In this document: positions 16,387 to 25,061 of the stretch, one piece after another
Layout: each line of letters begins with the position of its first letter
Position numbering within the stretch: position 1 is the first letter of the stretch
Assembly: GCF_000238095.2 (NCBI RefSeq)
Contig: NZ_JH815225.1
Location: 1,465,160-1,529,159, forward strand
Source of the DNA: Peptoanaerobacter stomatis
Lineage (GTDB): Bacteria; Bacillota; Clostridia; Peptostreptococcales; Filifactoraceae
Length of the DNA stretch: 64,000 nucleotides
Direction: 5' to 3'
The notes under the pieces: generated by a model
The model's input: the letters and a program-made list of their open reading frames with translations, nothing else
What the model was told of the DNA's origin: nothing
Databases searched by the model: none
Made by a program: the position numbers and the translations under genes

Positions 16387-17433
16387 TTATATCCTTTGAG
16401 ATAGTAAAACAGATTGGCAATAAGGTATTTCATTTTCTTCTAATTTGAAATTAAAGGCTTTTTCATTTAGTAATAGATTTTCGTACTCCGCAACTCCGTT
16501 GGTATTTAGCAATAGTTCGCCAACTTTCCCAAAACTTACATAGTTTTGTTTAAAGCTGATTTGTTTATATAAATCTTTTAATCTGCTTAGAAATTCAACG
16601 TTTACAGTTTGCAAATCATATCCGTTCAATAATGTTATAGTTGCTTTTACAATAACTTCTTTTTGTTTTGCACTTTCCACTGTTACAGTTGCTCCAATCG
16701 GTCTAACTGTTTCAATGTGGTTTGCTACTGATGATATAAGTTCAGTCGTTGCAACTCCCATTTCATTATTTGTAACGACTACCTTTACCGTTCCATTGCC
16801 GTTCCAAAGTGGAAATACCTTGACCGCTCCAACTCCCTGCACTTCTAACGCCCAGCGTTTATAATGATATATGTTTCCACTCGTGGCTGGCTCTCTTATC
16901 GCTATTAAATATCTTTCCAAAAAGCTCTCGTCTGTTTCTGTTTCATATCCGCCTTTTGTTGCCTCATTGTTGATGACTTCTTCCAAACCTTGTATTGTGA
17001 TGGGGAAGTCTTTAATCGTTTTAGCTGGAAGATTTCCAATAGTCCCATCTTGTATACATTCCACATCACATATAGCTTTATTATCAATTATTACAACTCT
17101 GTTCAATGTTTCAAATACAATATCTTCACAAGCTACCTTTGTGCCTTTTTCAATAACTACATTATTTTTACCTTTGATTTCAACCTTTCCTATGCTCTTT
17201 GTAGCTTGTTTCCTTGCTACTCTATCTCCAATTCTACCTTTGACCGCTAAGTCTAAGTATTCGCCTTTAGCTGTAAGAGGATTTGACATATCAAAAAGAT
17301 ACTTAGCTTTTTTGTAAGTTTCGTCAATTTCGATACTTGCTGGAGCTAACACATCATAAAATAACGAACCCTCCGACTTGTCATACTGACTATCAACATT
17401 ATTTATCATATTTTGTAAATGTTCATTTATCAC
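16387..17433 (-). CDS. Baseplate J-like protein (XkdT)
   Basis: Baseplate wedge protein of contractile tails (gp47/J family), 348 residues. Motifs include EGSLFYDVLAPASIEID, the GEYLDLAVKGRIG segment and DESFLERYLIAIREPATSGN. I choose GTG 17433, which has GGGAGG 7 nt upstream and overlaps the previous stop as GTGA; an in-frame TTG at 17448 would begin inside the region before this site. Adjacent DUF2634 and DUF2313 genes confirm the baseplate operon. Confidence 0.9.
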   Translation of the reverse strand: MINEHLQNMINNVDSQYDKSEGSLFYDVLAPASIEIDETYKKAKYLFDMSNPLTAKGEYLDLAVKGRIGDRVARKQATKSIGKVEIKGKNNVVIEKGTKVACEDIVFETLNRVVIIDNKAICDVECIQDGTIGNLPAKTIKDFPITIQGLEEVINNEATKGGYETETDESFLERYLIAIREPATSGNIYHYKRWALEVQGVGAVKVFPLWNGNGTVKVVVTNNEMGVATTELISSVANHIETVRPIGATVTVESAKQKEVIVKATITLLNGYDLQTVNVEFLSRLKDLYKQISFKQNYVSFGKVGELLLNTNGVAEYENLLLNEKAFNFKLEENEIPYCQSVLLSQRI

Positions 17434-17855
17434 AAATACGCCTCCCAACTAAAATTACTCCCGTCTACCAAATACACATCAAAGGTTACATATAATGAAT
17501 GTTTAATTAATTCAGCATTGAAATTTTCAATGCTTATAATCTGTGGATTTGATAGCATAGTTTCTTCAATCTCTCGCTTTAATTCTGCATATAAAAAGCC
17601 TATAGGAAATCTTCGCCCTATAATTAAATCATAGTATGACATTCCATAATCTTCATATATCTTGTATTTATCTTTAAAAGTGAGTAAGATTTTTTCAATC
17701 CACATTCTAGCTGTTCTTACATCATTAGATTTGATTAGTTTTCCATTTTTTTTCAAAAACTTTTTTTCTTTGAAATCGACTAAAAAAGTCCATTTTGGAC
17801 TATTGTTTTCTTCTACTGCTATTTCTTCTATATTTTCTTCAAACAATGGAAACAT
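17430..17855 (-). CDS. Tail protein, DUF2634 (XkdS)
   Basis: A 141-residue baseplate-associated protein of the DUF2634 (XkdS) family. It contains WTFLVDFKEKKFLKKNGK, a central WIEKILLTFKDKYKIYEDYG and the closing YVTFDVYLVDG. The start MFPLFEEN at 17855 is chosen because it falls two nt after the DUF2577 stop with GGGTGGT upstream. It overlaps the baseplate J start. Confidence 0.82.
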   Translation of the reverse strand: MFPLFEENIEEIAVEENNSPKWTFLVDFKEKKFLKKNGKLIKSNDVRTARMWIEKILLTFKDKYKIYEDYGMSYYDLIIGRRFPIGFLYAELKREIEETMLSNPQIISIENFNAELIKHSLYVTFDVYLVDGSNFSWEAYL

Positions 17856-17856
17856 C

Positions 17857-18333
17857 TTAACCACCCACTTTTTCAACCTTATCAATAACAAAAAATTGTT
17901 GTTCGCTAACTGTAGGCAATATCAACACTTCATCGCCTTTTTTTAGTTCAAACCACAATTTGATTTTTATATTATTTTTGTCAAATAATTCTAAATTAGT
18001 TATCTCGTATAGCTTGTTTTCGCCTGTTTCTGCAATTATTTTTTCTCTTGATTTTGGAAAATTGTCATCGTCCATAACTTCCTTATTAACTGCGTAAGTT
18101 AATGGGCGGATTGTAATATCTCCGCTTTTATATCCTCTGACTTCCGTTTTAAATAGCTTTTCTTTAAGTCCTGCCGTTATATATAGTTGCTCGCTATTTA
18201 ATATGACAGCTCCGTTTAATATTGATATTTTTAGATTTGGTAGTGGACTTATTACAGTCCCAATACAAGCTCCTATAAGTTCGGGATTGTCCCTTGATTT
18301 TAATTCTTTTGCAATTAGATTTTCCCAACTCAT
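17857..18333 (-). CDS. Tail protein, DUF2577 (XkdR)
   Basis: A 158-residue protein in the XkdR position. ACIGTVISPLPNLKISILNG near residue 22 and the end KLWFELKKGDEVLILPTVSE fit DUF2577, thought to be part of the baseplate or tail-tip hub. Its ATG overlaps the stop of the late-control D-like gene. Confidence 0.82.
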   Translation of the reverse strand: MSWENLIAKELKSRDNPELIGACIGTVISPLPNLKISILNGAVILNSEQLYITAGLKEKLFKTEVRGYKSGDITIRPLTYAVNKEVMDDDNFPKSREKIIAETGENKLYEITNLELFDKNNIKIKLWFELKKGDEVLILPTVSEQQFFVIDKVEKVGG

Positions 18334-19322
18334 GCTACCACCTCGATTGTTATATTACATTTGTGATTTTTATTTTCGAATTTATGTTCACAATCTTTTA
18401 TTAAGTATTTCCCTTTTAGTCCGTTTATTTCATTATTGAATATTAATATTCTTCCTGCTCTAAGTTCATCAGAGCCTAACAAGGTTAATGATATGTCTTC
18501 GCCAATTTTATTAAGTTCTTTTAGCTTATTTTTAGCTATATTTGATGCTTGAGCTTTGCTTTTATCGTCTACACTTTCAACGTGAGTTAATAGACCGTAT
18601 TTTTTGATGTTTGCTTTGTCTTCACTTTTAGCCATAACATTTATAGTTTTTTCATCGCCGGAAGTAATTAAAATTGAATTACGCATATTTTCAATACTGC
18701 GACTTATATTTACATCACTTGCGTAATTTAAAGAATTTATACGCCCTATATTGACCGCTTGTTTATATAAAGCCTGTACTATTAATTCCTTGTAAGGCTC
18801 TATTGTCAGAATTCCGTTTCGCATTTCCATTCTAAATTTTTTACCTGTTGTATTTTCTTCATTTTCAATTATATCTTTTATAATGTCTGATATTACCGAA
18901 TTTTTATATATTTTAGTAATGGTAGATGTCATACCTTTTACACTAACCTTGATATTAAAGTCTTTACAAAGCTCCATTATCGCCTTGTCTGACTTCATTT
19001 TTGTAAATTGCTTTATAATCATAGATTTATTTAACCAAAAAGCGAAGTCAAAAGCTGTTATGTTCCTTGTATTAATGTTATAGTTTTCAGTCACAATCAA
19101 ACCCCTAAATCTTTCCTTGTTTTTGTTCAAAAGCACTATGAAATCTCCCAACGTGACCTTTTTTGTCCAGTTCATATACTTATCAGTATGACTATCTATC
19201 ATTGTAAAAGATAATTCCATTCCAAGAGTGTCAATGCTGTCTTTCCAAGTCAATGCACCTATATAATCAGTAATATCGTTCTTTTTACTGTCCTTGATGT
19301 GAATTATCTTATAATCATCCAT
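18330..19322 (-). CDS. Tail hub protein, gpD/XkdQ-like
   Basis: A 330-residue protein resembling XkdQ and the phage late-control D family, which form the central tail hub at the tube end. It starts MDDYKIIHIKDSKKNDITDY with AAAGGG upstream; a longer in-frame start at 19349 would run further into the previous gene. LTWKDSIDTLGMELSFTMID near the N-terminus and LGSDELRAGRILIF near the C-terminus are typical. Confidence 0.82.
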   Translation of the reverse strand: MDDYKIIHIKDSKKNDITDYIGALTWKDSIDTLGMELSFTMIDSHTDKYMNWTKKVTLGDFIVLLNKNKERFRGLIVTENYNINTRNITAFDFAFWLNKSMIIKQFTKMKSDKAIMELCKDFNIKVSVKGMTSTITKIYKNSVISDIIKDIIENEENTTGKKFRMEMRNGILTIEPYKELIVQALYKQAVNIGRINSLNYASDVNISRSIENMRNSILITSGDEKTINVMAKSEDKANIKKYGLLTHVESVDDKSKAQASNIAKNKLKELNKIGEDISLTLLGSDELRAGRILIFNNEINGLKGKYLIKDCEHKFENKNHKCNITIEVVA

Positions 19323-19743
19323 TTTTACCAAACCCTTTAGCTTTTGCAAAAATATATTCTTTTACACTTAAAGAATATGGGATATCTCCTGCACGGTCTT
19401 TAATTCCGACATTAAACTCATACCTACAAGATATATTTAACATTTCCTTACCTTTGTCAATGATAATTACTCTAATCGGAACACTCTTATCTCTCCATTT
19501 TTCGAAGAATTTTTTATAATGTTCTCCGTTTTTGTAATTCCCACTTATAAATGAATATGACTTATTAGGGAAAAAAGAAGAAAAAGAAAATGTTCTAAGC
19601 CCTTTTTTGCCTATCAGCAACAAAACGCCGTTTACTGTTTCGAATTCTTCGTCTTTTGTTTCGCATTCTATTAAATCAAGATAAGGTACTACAGGTATTT
19701 GTATGACTTCTTCTCTATTATTTGCCGAAAAATATATCTGCAT
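19315..19743 (-). CDS. XkdP-like tail protein without LysM domain
   Basis: A 142-residue protein opening MQIYFSANNREEVIQIPVVP, which matches the start of XkdP-type proteins linking tape measure and baseplate. XkdP of PBSX carries a C-terminal LysM domain; this protein stops before it. It overlaps the XkdQ-like gene by 8 nt and follows the tape measure gene by 10 nt. Confidence 0.72.
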   Translation of the reverse strand: MQIYFSANNREEVIQIPVVPYLDLIECETKDEEFETVNGVLLLIGKKGLRTFSFSSFFPNKSYSFISGNYKNGEHYKKFFEKWRDKSVPIRVIIIDKGKEMLNISCRYEFNVGIKDRAGDIPYSLSVKEYIFAKAKGFGKNG

Positions 19744-19753
19744 ATTGTCCCCC

Positions 19754-21394
19754 TTACATATTATCTAATGCTAAAATAACTTTATTTCCAACGTATTGTC
19801 CGACTTCTTCCATATATTGTCTATTACCAATAACATTGCCTTGTATAGTTACATTTACAACGGCTCTATTATTGTTATTTCCCAATCTTTCGCTTGCATT
19901 ATGTGATAGTATTTTTGTTCCACTTGGAAGTATTGCCGTTTCGCTTCTTCCACCCTCTGAAATGCTTGTTATACCGCCTTGAAAATATCTAGTTCCTAAT
20001 GCATGTCTAGGAATATTTTTATTTACTTTTGGACTAGAGCTTGTATTGTAGTTTCCATTTACATTTACATCAAAATCTTTACTTTGTACATCGGTATTAT
20101 TCCAATCTTTTATCCAAGATAAAGCCCCTTGTACTTTTTCAGCTATCCACCCGAACGTATCAACTACTTTTCGTCCTATCTGTTCTAACTTTTCAAGTGG
20201 CGGGAATAGTTTTTTTAGTGCATTCCAAAAATTATTTATTACATTTCTAACATTTTCATTAGTATTATATAAATGTATTAGCCAAGCAACTAAGCCAGAT
20301 ATAAGACCTATTACCATAATAAAAGGACTAGCCATTAATACCGCATTAAACAATGTTTGTGCAAATGTTACTGCCGTTGTTATTGCTTTAGCTGTCAATA
20401 ATACACCGTTATATATCGCTATAGCAGAAATAAGGGGTATAAGAACTGGTGACCATTGTTTTAACTTTTCTATAGTCGATAATATAAAACCTGCAACAAT
20501 ACTCAAAGTCTGCTTTAGATTAGCAAATTGAGGGCTTATAGTATTATATAATTTCCCTACTACATCAAATGTTTTGTACGCAAATGCTTCTATCACTGGT
20601 AATTTCTCAACAACAAATGTTGCGACTTTTCCAAGTATAGGCATTACTCTAGCTCCTACTTCTTCTTGCATATCTCCAAAAGCATTTTTAGCTTGTATTA
20701 TCTTTCCATAGTCTGTTTCTGCAAGAGCCTTATTAACACCGCCTACATTAGCTTGTAATACTTTTGCCAGTGTAGTTGCTTTTTCCTGCTCAGTACCGAA
20801 TTTCAATACCTCTTCTTCTGCCTTGCTGAATATTATTCCTGCTCTTGTTAATGCTCCAGTTTGCCCTGCCATTACTTTGCCTAGCATATTTCCTACACTT
20901 ACTGCGTCTCCTGCTGTAGCATTATATCCTTTAGTTTGTGCTATTAAGTCTGCCATTCCCGGCATTAATTGCTTTAGTGTTTCAGCTTGTAGCTGATATG
21001 TCCCTAGCTGTTGCGTACCTGCTGTTATTACATCATCTTCAACTACACCGACTTTTTGCAATTCTCCTGTATATGCCTTTATAGCTTCTATTTTTTCAAG
21101 CGTCATTCCCTTTGTATTCATTAATACCGCTTGTAGTTTTGTTTCTTGCTCTAAGCTCTCTTTATATGCGTCAACACTATCTTTTAAAAACTTCGTACCT
21201 ACTGCTACTGCACCAACTGCACCCCATTTCACAGCATTAACAGTAGCATTTTTTAAAGACGAACCCATTTTTTTAATACTATTGTTTAGCTGTTTGGTAC
21301 GCCTTTCCATTTCTTTCGTCTGCTTTGTGGCATTTTGGATTGGTTTAGAGAATTTATCCTTTAAATTAAGAATAGCATTAATAGCCTTAGCCAA
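19754..21394 (-). CDS. Tail tape measure protein
   Basis: A 546-residue protein (XkdO position) that sets tail length and passes through the tube. It has an N-terminal helical region (FSKPIQNATKQTKEMERRTK), a TP901-like middle with QLGTYQLQAETLKQLMPGM and GKVMAGQTGALTRAG, and hydrophobic segments around 310-370 (LIPLISAIAIYNGVLL, SPFIMVIGLISGLVAWLIHL). The start is TTG 21394 with AGGGGGTG upstream, overlapping the end of the chaperone frame by 8 nt. By the usual 0.15 nm per residue a tail of roughly 80 nm is expected. Confidence 0.9.
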   Translation of the reverse strand: MAKAINAILNLKDKFSKPIQNATKQTKEMERRTKQLNNSIKKMGSSLKNATVNAVKWGAVGAVAVGTKFLKDSVDAYKESLEQETKLQAVLMNTKGMTLEKIEAIKAYTGELQKVGVVEDDVITAGTQQLGTYQLQAETLKQLMPGMADLIAQTKGYNATAGDAVSVGNMLGKVMAGQTGALTRAGIIFSKAEEEVLKFGTEQEKATTLAKVLQANVGGVNKALAETDYGKIIQAKNAFGDMQEEVGARVMPILGKVATFVVEKLPVIEAFAYKTFDVVGKLYNTISPQFANLKQTLSIVAGFILSTIEKLKQWSPVLIPLISAIAIYNGVLLTAKAITTAVTFAQTLFNAVLMASPFIMVIGLISGLVAWLIHLYNTNENVRNVINNFWNALKKLFPPLEKLEQIGRKVVDTFGWIAEKVQGALSWIKDWNNTDVQSKDFDVNVNGNYNTSSSPKVNKNIPRHALGTRYFQGGITSISEGGRSETAILPSGTKILSHNASERLGNNNNRAVVNVTIQGNVIGNRQYMEEVGQYVGNKVILALDNM

Positions 21395-21548
21395 TCATAA
21401 CACCCCCTAATTTTTCTTGTCTTTCAAGCTCAAGTTCTAAACTAGCTTTAAAAAACAGTTTTTCTACCATTGATAGATTTAATAAATAATCTAATGTAAA
21501 GCCTTTTTGCACGTAAAAATGCAAGATAAACATGTCGTCATCTTGCAT
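21387..21548 (-). CDS. Second frame of the tail assembly chaperone (-1 frameshift product)
   Basis: A 53-codon frame beginning MQDDDMFILHFYVQKGF and ending ERQEKLGGVMIG. It has no convincing ribosome binding site and lies 3 nt beyond the XkdN-like stop, in the -1 frame. The slippery site at 21554-21560 would join it to the upstream gene, giving a 185-residue fusion equivalent to the gpG-T or XkdN long forms of other tailed phages, which load the tape measure protein. Confidence 0.75.
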   Translation of the reverse strand: MQDDDMFILHFYVQKGFTLDYLLNLSMVEKLFFKASLELELERQEKLGGVMIG

Positions 21549-21550
21549 AA

Positions 21551-21943
21551 TTAGTTTTTTAGTTTATTTTGCACGTTATCATTAATTCCATATAGTCCCA
21601 TTATGGAATTTGCTAACTCTCCAATCTCTCCTATATTATCATCAAATACCTTGTATATTATGTCCGTTGGTTCTACGCACTCATACTCATCTTGCAAGCT
21701 CTTATCCTTGAATAAAGGGCAATGATTGTATATCAAATTAACAGAAAATTCAAGATTTTCCACAGACGAATTAATATCCTCTAATCTGTCTAGTGATTTC
21801 ATTAAGTCAATAGACCTCATTTTTCTTACTTCCAAATCTCCGTTAAGATAATTTGAGTGTATAAATACTATTTTTAGCTTGTCATCTTGGGATTGCTCCT
21901 TTCTTCTTAGCAAGTCATCAAGCGTTATTCTTTTATTATCCAT
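21551..21943 (-). CDS. Tail assembly chaperone (XkdN-like)
   Basis: A 130-residue protein beginning MDNKRITLDDLLRRKEQSQD, located between tail tube and tape measure genes as XkdN is. It should bind the tape measure protein during tail assembly. Its last codons before the stop contain the heptamer A AAA AAC, so a fraction of ribosomes can slip into the -1 frame and make the longer form. ATG is preceded by GAGGTGCATT. Confidence 0.85.
   Translation of the reverse strand: MDNKRITLDDLLRRKEQSQDDKLKIVFIHSNYLNGDLEVRKMRSIDLMKSLDRLEDINSSVENLEFSVNLIYNHCPLFKDKSLQDEYECVEPTDIIYKVFDDNIGEIGELANSIMGLYGINDNVQNKLKN
21554..21560 (-). other. -1 ribosomal frameshift site
   Basis: Minus-strand frame CTA AAA AAC TAA contains the slippery heptamer A AAA AAC directly before the stop codon. 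After a -1 slip the next codons are CTA ATT ATG CAA, in frame with the 53-codon downstream frame. Position and product match known tail-chaperone frameshifts. Confidence 0.8.
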
Positions 21944-21952
21944 AATGCACCT

Positions 21953-22384
21953 CTATATAAAATCTATAAAATTATAGTCGCCAAATTCAAATGGTACTTC
22001 TTCCTCTATTATATTTTTTTGCTCAAAACTCATTAACATTAGTTCATCAAATGTTACGTCAAATATTTCTACTCTTTCTGCTCCATAAGCCGTTGGATCA
22101 TCTAAAGCACATATAATTTTACTATCTACTACATCTCCCGTTTTAAATTGCTCTGCTAGTTTTTTAGCCATAGCACTATCTATTTTGTGTAGTGTTGCTG
22201 TTCCTTTACCCTCAAATCCTACATATCTTCTTTTTTTTCCGAGTTGTCCAGCTATCTCTACATCTTCATACTTAGCCTCGACTTTTGCCTCAAATTTCTT
22301 TATATTTGCGAATAGTTCTCCGTCAATCCATACCTTGCCATAACTCCCACGAAGTATTTTATTATGGTTCATCGCTTTACTCAT
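21953..22384 (-). CDS. Tail tube protein (XkdM)
   Basis: A 143-residue inner-tube subunit of the contractile tail. RGSYGKVWIDGELFANIKKF near the N-terminus, GFEGKGTATLHKID and the end PFEFGDYNFIDFI match XkdM-type core tail proteins. AAGGAGCG lies before the ATG. It directly follows the sheath gene. Confidence 0.9.
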   Translation of the reverse strand: MSKAMNHNKILRGSYGKVWIDGELFANIKKFEAKVEAKYEDVEIAGQLGKKRRYVGFEGKGTATLHKIDSAMAKKLAEQFKTGDVVDSKIICALDDPTAYGAERVEIFDVTFDELMLMSFEQKNIIEEEVPFEFGDYNFIDFI

Positions 22385-22399
22385 TTATATCGCTCCTTA

Positions 22400-23467
22400 T
22401 TAAAATAAATTAATATGGAATTTGAAATCTTCCACCGCATTTAATATCTTTATATCTCCAAGTAGGAACACTGTCTTTTTAAATGACATAGTTTTTACTT
22501 TTTGTATATCCCACTGCTCCGCCTCTGTCTTACCTACAGATAACCACGCCAACCTTTGAGCGTCTACATCTACATCAGCGTGGTTATGATATTCATTGTC
22601 GAGTACATCCTCTTTCATAAGCTGCCTAAAATATGAATTTACAGAAGATATGAACAATACTTGATTTTCGTATTTGTTTTTATACTTACCAATCCAAGTT
22701 TTAAATGTTTCTCTGATGTCCTCTGTCATCATATCCATACTTTCTATAATTATGATATCTTTCATATCTTCCGTAATATCTTGTGTAAGCTCTGATATAG
22801 AGTTTACAGCTCTTGCTATCCTTACATCTCCCTCATCGTTTATAAGTAACAATTTGCCCTTGTCGATAAGTTCATCTACATTGTCAACTTGTGATACCTT
22901 AGCCAAATTAGAACAATTATAATATGTCCCACTGCGTGTAAGTGGCAATCCGGCAAATAGTCCAAGCAAAGTAGGTATATATTTATCTCCTGTTTGCTCC
23001 GCTCTTTCGTCTTTGAATATTACTTTTTCGGTTGCAAAGTTTACTATATGCTTGCACTCTGTCGTATCTGCGTTAAATACAATAGCCTTAAATGTCTTTC
23101 CTATCTTTTCCATTGATTTTATCCACGTCGCCACTTCTTGTTGCTCTGATTTTATTCCCTTTGCAAGTCCTAACCAATTTACTTTTAAACTTTGTATAAG
23201 TTTTAAAGCGTCTGTTATTTTGCCGTTTAAATCAATCCTAACAACAATGACTTTTGCTGGAGTAAATGTAAATGTGTCCTTAATTAGCTTTAGGTTTTCA
23301 GCTGTATATTCTTCATCTACAATATCAGTGATGTTCTTGTATTCTCTTGTTGTAAAAGTCTTGTTAGTATCATCTTTTACAATCAAAGCTACAACGCCTA
23401 ATGCACTTCTTTTAATTGCTGTAATAGCCTTTTGTTTGAAGATTATTTCTATTTTTGGTAAACCCAT
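22400..23467 (-). CDS. Contractile tail sheath protein (XkdK)
   Basis: A 355-residue sheath subunit, which makes this phage a myovirus. GLPKIEIIFKQKAITAIKRS at the N-terminus is the XkdK start; KTVFLLGDIKILNAVEDF at the C-terminus is the handshake strand region. Start MGLPKIE at 23467 has AAGGAAGG upstream; an upstream in-frame start 18 nt earlier is less well placed. Confidence 0.92.
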   Translation of the reverse strand: MGLPKIEIIFKQKAITAIKRSALGVVALIVKDDTNKTFTTREYKNITDIVDEEYTAENLKLIKDTFTFTPAKVIVVRIDLNGKITDALKLIQSLKVNWLGLAKGIKSEQQEVATWIKSMEKIGKTFKAIVFNADTTECKHIVNFATEKVIFKDERAEQTGDKYIPTLLGLFAGLPLTRSGTYYNCSNLAKVSQVDNVDELIDKGKLLLINDEGDVRIARAVNSISELTQDITEDMKDIIIIESMDMMTEDIRETFKTWIGKYKNKYENQVLFISSVNSYFRQLMKEDVLDNEYHNHADVDVDAQRLAWLSVGKTEAEQWDIQKVKTMSFKKTVFLLGDIKILNAVEDFKFHINLF

Positions 23468-23491
23468 TTTGTACCTTCCTTTCATAAATAT

Positions 23492-23932
23492 TTATTTTAT
23501 ATATGAGATACTTAATTCTTCCATATATTCTATGAATTCATCTTCGCTTGGGATTGGCAATTCTTCCATAGTCAAGAAATTCATTGTTGCGACCAACACG
23601 CCGTCCACTGTTTCGAAGAACACATCATCAATATATATAAAAAAATCATCTTTTATATAAATATTATCAAAAAAAATTCTTTCCAATTTCTCTGTAATTT
23701 CAAGTATTTCTATCTTATTTTTCTTAATTTCTCTTGGAAAATAGTATACTCTTATTGTAAATTCTCTTTTTTTCATAGACTGCATAAATGCACTTGTTCT
23801 CACATCATCTAATGATGTTCTTATGCTCGGTCTTTCGAATACTTCGTCTAAGTTTTTACTATCTACATCCATTTGTAAATGATTAGAAATAAGAGTATTT
23901 ATAGCATACATTATATCTTTAAGACTAATCAT
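23492..23932 (-). CDS. Phage tail terminator-like protein (DUF6838/XkdJ position)
   Basis: A 146-residue protein in the XkdJ position, between HK97 gp10-like and sheath genes. The N-terminal helix IMYAINTLISNHLQ, central FTIRVYYFPREIKKNK and C-terminal VATMNFLTMEELP fit tail-terminator/completion proteins of the DUF6838 type, which cap the tube before head joining. Assignment by pattern and position. Confidence 0.7.
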   Translation of the reverse strand: MISLKDIMYAINTLISNHLQMDVDSKNLDEVFERPSIRTSLDDVRTSAFMQSMKKREFTIRVYYFPREIKKNKIEILEITEKLERIFFDNIYIKDDFFIYIDDVFFETVDGVLVATMNFLTMEELPIPSEDEFIEYMEELSISYIK

Positions 23933-23934
23933 TT

Positions 23935-24363
23935 TTAATCAATCCCTTTGTTTAACATATCATCAACCCAATTTTCAATATCTCTTGCAAATTCGTCCTT
24001 AAACTCTCCGCTTGTGCTGTCAACAACATTAACACCTTGTTTAAAACCGTGTTCATTACCATGTTTATCTATAATTCTATGACCTTTTTCTAATAAATGT
24101 GCGTGAGGTTGTGAATTATAAACCCTTATAGCGTCTTCGTCTGAATTGTATTTGTACGGCTTTCCACGTTTAAACCCACTCATATAATTTCCTGTTTTTG
24201 TGTTAAATTTACCTTTTGCGTTAGATTTTATACGCCTTTTTAACTTATTTCCCTCTGTTCTAAGAAATTTTTTGACCTCGTTAGGATATTGCCTGCTTGT
24301 TCTTTCTATGAAATTCCTCGCAAAGTCTGTCAATTCCTCCACGTTTAAGCCATCATCAGCCAT
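23935..24363 (-). CDS. HK97 gp10-like tail-completion protein (XkdI)
   Basis: A 142-residue protein starting MADDGLNVEELTDFARNF, with AAGGAG before ATG 24363. KLKRRIKSNAKGKFNTKTGN and PHAHLLEKGHRI are typical of HK97 gp10 proteins, in which the HLLEKGH segment is the most conserved part. It links head and tail assembly. Confidence 0.87.
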   Translation of the reverse strand: MADDGLNVEELTDFARNFIERTSRQYPNEVKKFLRTEGNKLKRRIKSNAKGKFNTKTGNYMSGFKRGKPYKYNSDEDAIRVYNSQPHAHLLEKGHRIIDKHGNEHGFKQGVNVVDSTSGEFKDEFARDIENWVDDMLNKGID

Positions 24364-24373
24364 TATATTCTCC

Positions 24374-24706
24374 TTATTCTTGGCGTAGCGAAGTATATAC
24401 ATCAATATATTCACGATTTTTGTAATCAATATCCCAGCTACTTACACTAAAAACCTTGTTTTCAAACTTAAAAATCCAGTCTTTTTTTATGTCCGATACG
24501 CTGTCATATCTAAATTTAAATTTATGTGTCTGAATATTCGCATTTGTATCAGCTATTGATTTGACTTCTTTAGAGTTCATCGGAATAATGTTGCAATAAC
24601 AAGTTTTTAAATATTTTTCTTTTTTTTCATGCTCATTTAATTCGTTTTTTTCTAAGACAAATTCGTATATATCTACAGTATTATTTAACATTGAAGTAAT
24701 GTTCAT
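24374..24706 (-). CDS. Head closure / head-tail adaptor protein (XkdH)
   Basis: A 110-residue beta-rich protein resembling head closure proteins of the SPP1 gp16/DUF3599 kind: NNTVDIYEFVLEKNE, KYLKTCYCNIIPMNSKEVKS and WDIDYKNREYIDVYT. It lies between the gp6-like connector and the gp10-like gene, the usual order. Confidence 0.75.
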   Translation of the reverse strand: MNITSMLNNTVDIYEFVLEKNELNEHEKKEKYLKTCYCNIIPMNSKEVKSIADTNANIQTHKFKFRYDSVSDIKKDWIFKFENKVFSVSSWDIDYKNREYIDVYTSLRQE

Positions 24707-24721
24707 TTAATCACTCTCCAT

Positions 24722-24991
24722 TTATGTTTGTAATTGTGTAATCATAGAACGTATTATATATGTCATTTCGCTATCTTTGTTGATTAATGTTCTATTGTCA
24801 AACATATCTTGAATTATAGCTTTTTGACATATTTCCGATTTCATTTTGAATTTGTCATCTTTCATTTTTTCTCTATAGTTATCTATAGCATTTTCCATAT
24901 AGTCATCAGATATTTTTATCAAAACGTCTATATAGTTATCTTGATTTGAATTGTCAACCCTTAAATACTCTTTAATACTTGCCAAATCCAT
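24722..24991 (-). CDS. Head-tail connector protein, gp6-like
   Basis: An 89-residue helical protein: LASIKEYLRVDNSNQDNYID at the start is diagnostic of gp6/gp15-type head-tail connectors, which form the ring below the portal. It is separated from the capsid gene by a hairpin terminator at 25011-25040. Confidence 0.85.
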   Translation of the reverse strand: MDLASIKEYLRVDNSNQDNYIDVLIKISDDYMENAIDNYREKMKDDKFKMKSEICQKAIIQDMFDNRTLINKDSEMTYIIRSMITQLQT

Positions 24992-25004
24992 AATTCAACC
25001 ACCT

Positions 25005-25040
25005 TTAAAAAAGGATACTACCAAATATCAGTAGTACCCC
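25005..25040 (-). terminator. Terminator downstream of the major capsid gene
   Basis: On the minus strand an 8-9 bp hairpin with one mismatch (25031-25039 with 25013-25021) is followed by TTTTTT. Probably partial, reducing connector and tail transcription relative to capsid. Confidence 0.65.
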
Positions 25041-25061
25041 TTAAATTATCATCATTTAAAA

